DNA from: DATADF01 sp046263155 | Lineage (GTDB): Bacteria; Actinomycetota; CADDZG01; WHSQ01 | Reading direction: 5' to 3' | Assembly: GCA_046263155.1 (NCBI GenBank) | Contig: JBHELF010000107.1 | Span: 1 to 32,129 of the forward strand | Length of the DNA: 32,129 bases | Shown: positions 27,586 through 32,129 of the stretch, piece after piece | Layout of the letters: the number at the start of each line of letters is the position of its first letter | Position numbering within the stretch: the stretch's first letter is position 1 | Translations under genes and position numbers: made by a program | The notes under the pieces: model-generated | Seen by the model: only the letters and a program-made list of their open reading frames with translations | Told to the model about the DNA's origin: nothing | Databases searched by the model: none

Positions 27586-28650
27586 ATGCCTCCGAAAAAG
27601 GCGACCAAGCGCACCATCGCGGTAACGGGCGCCTCCGGCTACGTCGCCTCTCGGTTGATCGAACGGCTGTGTGCCGACGAAGGCGTCGGTCGGGTGCTGG
27701 GATTCGATATCGCGCCCCCATCCGTTTACGACGCCAAGTTTCTTTTCGACACGCTTGATGTGAGAGATGCCGCGCTCGAAGCGCGGCTGTCCGGGGTCGA
27801 CACTGTTATCCACCTTGCCTTCGTCATGGACCCGATCAAAGACGAGGCCGAGATGCGAGACATAAATGTGAACGGCAGCCAGAACGTTTTCAACTGTGCG
27901 GGCCGCGCAGGCGTTCGCAAGATTCTCTATACGTCGTCGGCGATCGTCTACGGCGCACACCCCGACAACGACATGCCCCTCACGGAAGAGTCACCGCTAC
28001 GTGCCAATCTCGACTTCTCCTACTCGGCTCACAAGCTCGAAGTCGAATATGTCGTGCGCGAGTTCCGTGGGGAGTTCCCGAAGGTCACCGTCACCGTTTT
28101 CAGGCCCGCCATCGTGTTCGGTCCCCATGTCGACAACGCCTGGTCGCACTTTCTAGAACTCCCGCTGGCGGTGGGGATCTCGGGATACTCACCGCCGTTC
28201 CAGTTCGCGCATGAAGACGACGTCGCCGATGCGCTTCTTTTTGCGGCTCTGGAGAAGGACCTCGACGGGGCGTACAACCTCGCTGCGGAGGGGTGGCTCA
28301 CCGCGGATGAGGCTCTCGACATCATCAAGAAGCGGCGAGTCGACCTGCCGGAGCCGATCGCGTTTGCGCTCACCGACCGGATGTGGTCCGCGGGTCTTGT
28401 CGACGCACCGGCAGGGATGCTCCATTACGTGATGCACCCGTGGGTGATGTCGGTCGAGAAGCTCAAGGCCGCAGGCTTCGCGGTGAAGCACACGAATCAC
28501 GAAGCCCTCAGCGCGGCGGTTCAAAAGGCGCAGCGATATCTGCGCGTCGGGCGCGCCCGAGCGCGTCGGGACCAGCTGAAAAAGGGACTGCTGACGGGGG
28601 CCGGCTTGGCCGCGTTGTTGCTGGTCACGCGCTTGCGGCGCAGCGCGTGA
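27586..28650 (+). CDS. NAD-dependent epimerase/dehydratase (extended SDR)
   Basis: A 354-residue protein with the NAD-binding TGASGYVASRLIERL (Gly15, Gly18), an acidic residue at the end of strand 2 (VLGFDIAP), DTVIHLAFVMDP, ILYTSSAIVYG, and the catalytic Tyr146-Lys150 pair in YSAHK. VFRPAIVFGP and FQFAHEDDVADALLFAA complete the extended-SDR signature. It probably works on nucleotide sugars or other hydroxy-keto substrates. Unusually the last 25 residues are basic plus hydrophobic (KKGLLTGAGLAALLLVTRLR), suggesting membrane attachment at the C-terminus. ATG 27586 is chosen because the first conserved strand starts ten residues later and a TACGCT box stands six bases upstream; the frame open from 27478 adds nothing recognisable. 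Confidence 0.88.
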   Translation: MPPKKATKRTIAVTGASGYVASRLIERLCADEGVGRVLGFDIAPPSVYDAKFLFDTLDVRDAALEARLSGVDTVIHLAFVMDPIKDEAEMRDINVNGSQNVFNCAGRAGVRKILYTSSAIVYGAHPDNDMPLTEESPLRANLDFSYSAHKLEVEYVVREFRGEFPKVTVTVFRPAIVFGPHVDNAWSHFLELPLAVGISGYSPPFQFAHEDDVADALLFAALEKDLDGAYNLAAEGWLTADEALDIIKKRRVDLPEPIAFALTDRMWSAGLVDAPAGMLHYVMHPWVMSVEKLKAAGFAVKHTNHEALSAAVQKAQRYLRVGRARARRDQLKKGLLTGAGLAALLLVTRLRRSA

Positions 28651-28674
28651 TGAGGGCGGGCAGCACCGCTCTGC

Positions 28675-28747
28675 TAGGGTGGCGCCGGCGCGTCGCGGGG
28701 AGCAATCCCTGCGCCTTAATGAGCGCCGAAACTTTTAGGGGAGGAAA
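28675..28747 (+). promoter_or_regulatory. leader with TAGGGT box and GNRA-capped hairpin
   Basis: TAGGGT (28675-28680) could be a -10 box. The leader then holds GCGGGGA (28695-28701) pairing with TCCCTGC (28706-28712), including one G-T pair, around a GCAA tetraloop. GGGGAGG lies just before the TTG start at 28748. There is no T-run, so it is not a terminator. Nothing else recognisable is in the 97-base gap after the SDR gene. Confidence 0.3.
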
Positions 28748-29038
28748 TTGGCTTACCTCGTAATCATCTTTCTGGCGGCGGTAGCGGGCATCGCCGTCCT
28801 GTGGTCTCAGCAGCGACGCGATCGTGCTCACCTCGAGACGGTCGACGGTTTCAAGAGCAGTCTCGAGCTCCTATCCATCCAGACCAATGTCCAGCCGGAA
28901 CGCACCCGAGGCGTAGCCGCGCGCAGGATCTCCACTGCGCCCGGTCGGCGGCCCCCGCCACTCGACCCGGAACGCCGGGCGGCGGCTAAGCGGCGCCTGG
29001 AGGCTCGCAGGCGGTCGCGCAGCCGCGCGGCCCACTAA
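28748..29038 (+). CDS. small membrane-anchored basic protein
   Basis: A 96-residue protein with one N-terminal helix (AYLVIIFLAAVAGIAVLW), a short polar segment (DGFKSSLELLSIQ) and a highly basic, proline-rich C-terminus (RRPPPLDPERRAAAKRRLEA, then RRRSRSR). The layout is a single-pass membrane protein with a cytoplasmic, possibly nucleic-acid- or lipid-binding tail. TTG 28748 is preceded by GGGGAGG at 5-6 bases. It lies 24 bases before mreB and likely shares its transcript, so a role at the cell envelope or with the MreB scaffold is possible. I do not recognise a family. Confidence 0.75.
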   Translation: MAYLVIIFLAAVAGIAVLWSQQRRDRAHLETVDGFKSSLELLSIQTNVQPERTRGVAARRISTAPGRRPPPLDPERRAAAKRRLEARRRSRSRAAH

Positions 29039-29062
29039 CCCCAAAGTCCTCCCGGAGAGTTC

Positions 29063-30061
29063 GTGGCGCGAGACCTCGCGATAGACCTTGGCACCGCGAA
29101 CACCCTCGTCTATCAGAAGCAGCGCGGCATCCTCTTCGCCGAGCCCACGGTGATCGCCCTTAACAAGGAGACGGGCGTGGTCCTCGCGATGGGGGAGCAG
29201 GCCTGGCACATGATCGGCCGGACTCCTGGTTACATCGTGGCGGTTCGTCCCCTTCGCTCGGGAGCGATCTCCGACTTCGAGATCACGGAGAAGTTGATCC
29301 GGTTGATCCTGCAGCGTTCAGGCGTCAGCAAGTTCTCTCGTCCGCGCGTTCTGGTGTGTGTCCCCAGCGCGCTCACCGAGGTCGAGCGGAGAGCGGTGGA
29401 GGAAGCGACGATCTCCGCGGGAGCGCGTCACTGCCACTTGATCGAAGAGCCGATGGCCGCGGCGATCGGCGCGGGGCTTCCTATTCATGAGCCACTCGGG
29501 AACCTCGTCGTCGACGTCGGAGGTGGAACGACCGAGGTCGCGCTCATCTCGATGGGGGGCATCGTCACCAACACCGCCGTGAGGGTCGGCGGTTTCGACC
29601 TCGATGCAGCCATTCAGAACTATGTGCGGCGGGAGTACACGATCGCGATCGGCGAGCGCACCGCGGAGCGGATAAAGATGTCGATCGGGTCGGCCTTTCC
29701 GCTGGCTCAGGAGGAGAAGGCCGAGATCAGGGGCCGCGACCTCGGCACGGGCCTCCCCAAAAACGTCCTGATCTCGTCGGAGGAGATCCGGGAGGCAATA
29801 GCAGAGCCCGTTCGGGCGATCGTCTCCGCCGTCGTCGAGTGTGTGGGGTCGTCGCCCCCGGACCTGGTGCAGGATGTGTTGAGCAACGGAATCACCCTGA
29901 CGGGGGGCGGCGGGATGCTGGCGGGGCTCGACCTGCTCTTGGGCCAGGAGACGGACGTCCCAGTTCAGGTAACCGAGCAGCCCCTCGAGGCGGTCGTGTT
30001 GGGGGCCGGCAGGTGTCTCGAGTCCTTCGCGTCGCTGAAATCGCTCTTGCTAGACCGCTAA
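29063..30061 (+). CDS. mreB: rod shape-determining protein MreB
   Basis: A 332-residue actin-like ATPase that polymerises under the membrane and guides lateral cell-wall synthesis. Actin-fold motifs are present: phosphate 1 DLAIDLGTANTLVY, EPTVIALNKETG, phosphate 2 LVVDVGGGTTEVALISMGG, and the adenosine motif ITLTGGGGMLAGLD. The helix with VCVPSALTEVERRAVEEAT and LIEEPMAAAIGAGLP is also typical. Length fits MreB (330-350). GTG 29063 follows GGAGAG. mreC, mreD and rodA are not adjacent: downstream is a PDZ-Lon protease, so this may be an Mbl/MreBH-like paralogue or a second copy. Confidence 0.93.
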   Translation: MARDLAIDLGTANTLVYQKQRGILFAEPTVIALNKETGVVLAMGEQAWHMIGRTPGYIVAVRPLRSGAISDFEITEKLIRLILQRSGVSKFSRPRVLVCVPSALTEVERRAVEEATISAGARHCHLIEEPMAAAIGAGLPIHEPLGNLVVDVGGGTTEVALISMGGIVTNTAVRVGGFDLDAAIQNYVRREYTIAIGERTAERIKMSIGSAFPLAQEEKAEIRGRDLGTGLPKNVLISSEEIREAIAEPVRAIVSAVVECVGSSPPDLVQDVLSNGITLTGGGGMLAGLDLLLGQETDVPVQVTEQPLEAVVLGAGRCLESFASLKSLLLDR

Positions 30062-30080
30062 ACACGGCATTCTTTCTAGG

Positions 30081-31133
30081 GTGAATCAGAATCCCTGGGA
30101 TCTCGGCGACCCTCCCGGCGTTCACAAGGTGGCGGGCTGGACGCTGTGGCGTTGGGTCGTAGTAACCGGACTCGCCATCTTGCTCACCATTGGAGCCTTC
30201 CTCATCCCTCTGCCCTTTTATTTCGCCTACCTCCCGGGCCCCGTTCGCGACGTCGAGACGCTGGTCGAGATCAGCAACGCGCCGACCTACTCCTCGGAAG
30301 GCAAGTTGCTGCTCACGACGGTGAGCGTCGATACCGAGGTGACGCTTGCCGAGATGATCGCGAGCCAGTTCGACGCCGATAAAGAAGTCGTGCCTCGAAA
30401 CGCCGTTACCGGGGGTGGCTCGCTCGACGATCTGCGGCGCCAGCAGGCCCAGGAGATGTCCGATTCCAAGCTTCAGGCTGAGATAGTGGCTCTGCGCGCG
30501 CTCGGCTTGGGTGGGCCCTCAGGCGAAGGAGCGCGCGTCACGGCAACGGTCCCCGGCTCGCCGGCGGCTGATGCTTTGGAACCCGGCGACGTGATCGTTG
30601 CGATCTCCGACAGGCCGGTACGAACCACCTGCGATGTCAGCTCGCTGCTGGACGATCACGACGTCGGCGAGAAAGTCGAGTTGACCGTGAGACGCGATGG
30701 CGAGCTGCGCAATTTCGATCTCCGTCTCGTGCAGGATCCGCGGGCCGCGCCGGGCACGCCTGTGATCGGCGTCTACATCAGAACGCTGAATGAAGATTTT
30801 CAATCGGACATTCGCGTACAAATCGAGACGGGGCGCATCGCGGGGCCGTCGGCCGGGTTGATGATCTCCCTGGCGGTCTACGACCAACTGACTCCGGACG
30901 ACCTGACGCACGGGCGCTCGATCGCTGGAACCGGCGAGATCGAATGCGACGGTCAGGTGATTCCCATCGGAGGCGTGGCACAGAAGGTTGCCGGCGCCGA
31001 GCGCGCGGGGGCCACTATCTTTCTGGCACCGACCGCCAACGTCGAAGCCGCACGCCGGGCGGCGGACGAGATTCTCGTGGTCTCGATAGCTACATTCGAG
31101 GATGCGCTCTCGTTCCTGGAGGAGCTTGACTAG
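30081..31133 (+). CDS. PDZ-Lon (YlbL-type) membrane serine protease
   Basis: A 350-residue protease with an N-terminal membrane helix (about 24-48, WVVVTGLAILLTIGAFLIPL), a PDZ domain at about 140-215 (VTATVPGSPAADALEPGDVI) and a Lon-type S16 domain at about 235-350. The catalytic Ser257 is in GRIAGPSAGLMISLA, and Lys302 is in IPIGGVAQKVAGAERAGA, 45 residues apart as expected for the Ser-Lys dyad. There is no ATPase domain, so it acts on unfolded or membrane-linked substrates outside the membrane. Start GTG 30081 lies 19 bases after mreB, probably the same operon. Substrates are unknown; in this family linked proteins are often cell-division or cell-wall factors. Confidence 0.92.
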   Translation: MNQNPWDLGDPPGVHKVAGWTLWRWVVVTGLAILLTIGAFLIPLPFYFAYLPGPVRDVETLVEISNAPTYSSEGKLLLTTVSVDTEVTLAEMIASQFDADKEVVPRNAVTGGGSLDDLRRQQAQEMSDSKLQAEIVALRALGLGGPSGEGARVTATVPGSPAADALEPGDVIVAISDRPVRTTCDVSSLLDDHDVGEKVELTVRRDGELRNFDLRLVQDPRAAPGTPVIGVYIRTLNEDFQSDIRVQIETGRIAGPSAGLMISLAVYDQLTPDDLTHGRSIAGTGEIECDGQVIPIGGVAQKVAGAERAGATIFLAPTANVEAARRAADEILVVSIATFEDALSFLEELD

Positions 31134-31151
31134 TTATTAAGAGCTACTGCC

Positions 31152-31182
31152 TCGACATAGTCATCATGCGACACTGACTCGA
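31152..31182 (+). promoter_or_regulatory. short inverted repeats before the sensor gene
   Basis: AGTCA (31159-31163) and TGACT (31175-31179) are flanked by TCGA on the left and CTCGA on the right, giving an imperfect dyad of about 30 bases that ends at the ATG 31183. It could be an operator or a weak terminator of the protease gene. There is no Shine-Dalgarno here. Confidence 0.25.
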
Positions 31183-32129
31183 ATGTTCGAGAGTTTCGTT
31201 TCCGCCCCACTGCATTTCACAATTGAATTTCTCGGTTTCCTCGTGATGGCGGGCGCCGCCCTGCTCGCGCTGACGCGGCCTGCGTTTGTCGCCGACACAG
31301 TTTTCGGCCGATCCTCGGGGTTCCTCGGCTTCGCGGTCTTGGCGGCAGCTCAGGTCCTCCATGGGGGCGCGTTCCTGCAGAGCGACGGCGCCGAGGTGCT
31401 CGTGGCGGCGCGCACGATCGGCGCGGTGCTGGTGGCGGTGGCTCTGATCGGAGGCATTCGCGTTCAGGCCGCCGCACTTGTTCCCGCCTTCGAGCTCAAA
31501 GAACCTCGTCTCCTGGCCCCCGCGGCGGCCGCGCTGATCGTCTCTATCGCCGGCTTCGCATCGGCGTTCAGGCACCGCCGTGGGGGCGCGCGGCTCGGCC
31601 TCGGCATGTTGCTGGTAACCGGGGCGGAGGTTCTCACGGCCGCGGCTCCAAACGCACGCTTCGGCCGAGGCGTGGTGGTCGAGTACGCCTACGCGGCCCA
31701 CGGCTTGAAATTTCTTGGCTTTCTGGCGTTGGGCGGCTGGCTGTGGACGGCCGCCCGAAGCAGCATTCGCACGCGTTTCGTCGGGGCCTTCGTCGGCCTT
31801 CTCGTGCTCGTCGTGCTCGCCCTGTCGTCGGCCTTGACGGCGGTGATCGCGCGCAACATCGAGAGAGACCAGCTCGCGCGCGTTGAGGCCCAGTTGGTGA
31901 GCGCGATCGATCTGCTCGAGGACGAGGTCACCGGCGAGTTGCTGGACAAGGTGCAGCTGATCGCCGATACGACGCCGGCAGAGGCCGGGATCGCGAGCAG
32001 AAATCGAACTGCGCTGAGGGAGTACGCCGGCGGCGTCTTGCAGCGTGAGCCGTTCGAGGAGGACTTCCTTCTCTTCATGGACGATCAACGAAAGCTGCTG
32101 GGCGCGGCCGGGCACGGTCCGGTCGTTTC
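31183..32129 (+). CDS. multi-pass membrane sensor protein (C-terminus off window)
   Basis: The plus strand is open for 315 codons from ATG 31183 to the window end. The first 210 residues hold about seven hydrophobic helices (FLGFLVMAGAALLALTRPAF, GFLGFAVLAAAQVLHG, VAARTIGAVLVAVALIGGIR, APAAAALIVSIAGFA and more), like a 7TM sensor module. A last helix, FVGAFVGLLVLVVLALSSAL, leads into an extracytoplasmic helical stalk (IERDQLARVEAQLVSAIDLL) that looks like the start of a Cache-type sensing domain with FLLFMDDQRKLLGAAGHG. The output domain, probably a histidine kinase or cyclase, lies beyond the window. No Shine-Dalgarno is seen, and ATG 31246 is an alternative. The reverse-strand ORF across this region is antisense noise. 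Confidence 0.75.
   Translation, partial: MFESFVSAPLHFTIEFLGFLVMAGAALLALTRPAFVADTVFGRSSGFLGFAVLAAAQVLHGGAFLQSDGAEVLVAARTIGAVLVAVALIGGIRVQAAALVPAFELKEPRLLAPAAAALIVSIAGFASAFRHRRGGARLGLGMLLVTGAEVLTAAAPNARFGRGVVVEYAYAAHGLKFLGFLALGGWLWTAARSSIRTRFVGAFVGLLVLVVLALSSALTAVIARNIERDQLARVEAQLVSAIDLLEDEVTGELLDKVQLIADTTPAEAGIASRNRTALREYAGGVLQREPFEEDFLLFMDDQRKLLGAAGHGPVV

Noticed and set aside
31144..32115. 323-residue minus-strand ORF at the right end
   Set aside because: The plus strand is open to the window edge and encodes clear transmembrane helices; the minus reading is charge-rich with no domain.

Overview
The window is GC-rich, densely coded bacterial DNA that looks like an uncultured actinobacterium. 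The evidence is a WhiB-type iron-sulfur regulator, a lysine/arginine-rich H1-like protein, an F420-type luciferase-like oxidoreductase, DUF5317 and DUF2342-type proteins, frequent GTG/TTG starts, and several genes whose start lies 6-9 bases after a TANNNT box, as in leaderless actinobacterial mRNAs. I see no phage, IS element, CRISPR, rRNA or tRNA. It reads as ordinary chromosome with one striking exception, the interrupted moeB gene described below. No gene-free stretch exceeds about 240 bases.

Layout. 1-1100: a partial DUF5317 membrane protein, a small membrane protein and an ErpA/IscA-type Fe-S carrier. 1180-4830: two metabolite switches in 2.3 kb. A SAM riboswitch with an intrinsic terminator precedes a split methionine synthase (two MetE-like genes, of which only the second keeps the zinc ligands). 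A TPP riboswitch precedes a CytX-type permease. 4824-6600: zinc-ribbon protein, receiver-like protein, WhiB and H1-like protein, ending at a strong terminator. 6541-9100: glutamate formimidoyltransferase (minus), then DUF302 and a PucR-type regulator (plus). 9129-12706: three exported or membrane proteins on the minus strand, with 9-bp tandem repeats between two of them. 12738-17970: alkaline-phosphatase-superfamily enzyme, CitE/malyl-CoA lyase-like enzyme, acyl-CoA dehydrogenase with an N-terminal extension, and two unknown proteins. 18030-20925: CBS-pair protein, LLM oxidoreductase, a TatA with a zinc-ribbon tail, and a zinc alcohol dehydrogenase.

21026-22186 is the most notable locus. It is a rhodanese-MoeB/ThiF (E1-like) gene whose frame is intact except for one in-frame TGA. 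That TGA sits exactly where the family has its conserved catalytic cysteine (PELAPxCxEAGVLGV). It is followed, 20 bases later, by the loop of a perfect 6-bp GC-rich hairpin with G near the start of the loop. This is the expected layout of a bacterial selenocysteine codon and SECIS element, so I annotate it as a candidate selenoprotein with Sec at residue 307.

22222-27486: metallophosphoesterase, GT4 glycosyltransferase, methyltransferase and an alpha/alpha-barrel protein, overlapping like an operon, against a minus-strand methyltransferase and a DUF2342 protein that lost its HExxH motif. 27586-32129: extended SDR, small membrane protein, MreB, PDZ-Lon (YlbL-type) protease, and the start of a multi-pass membrane sensor that runs off the window.
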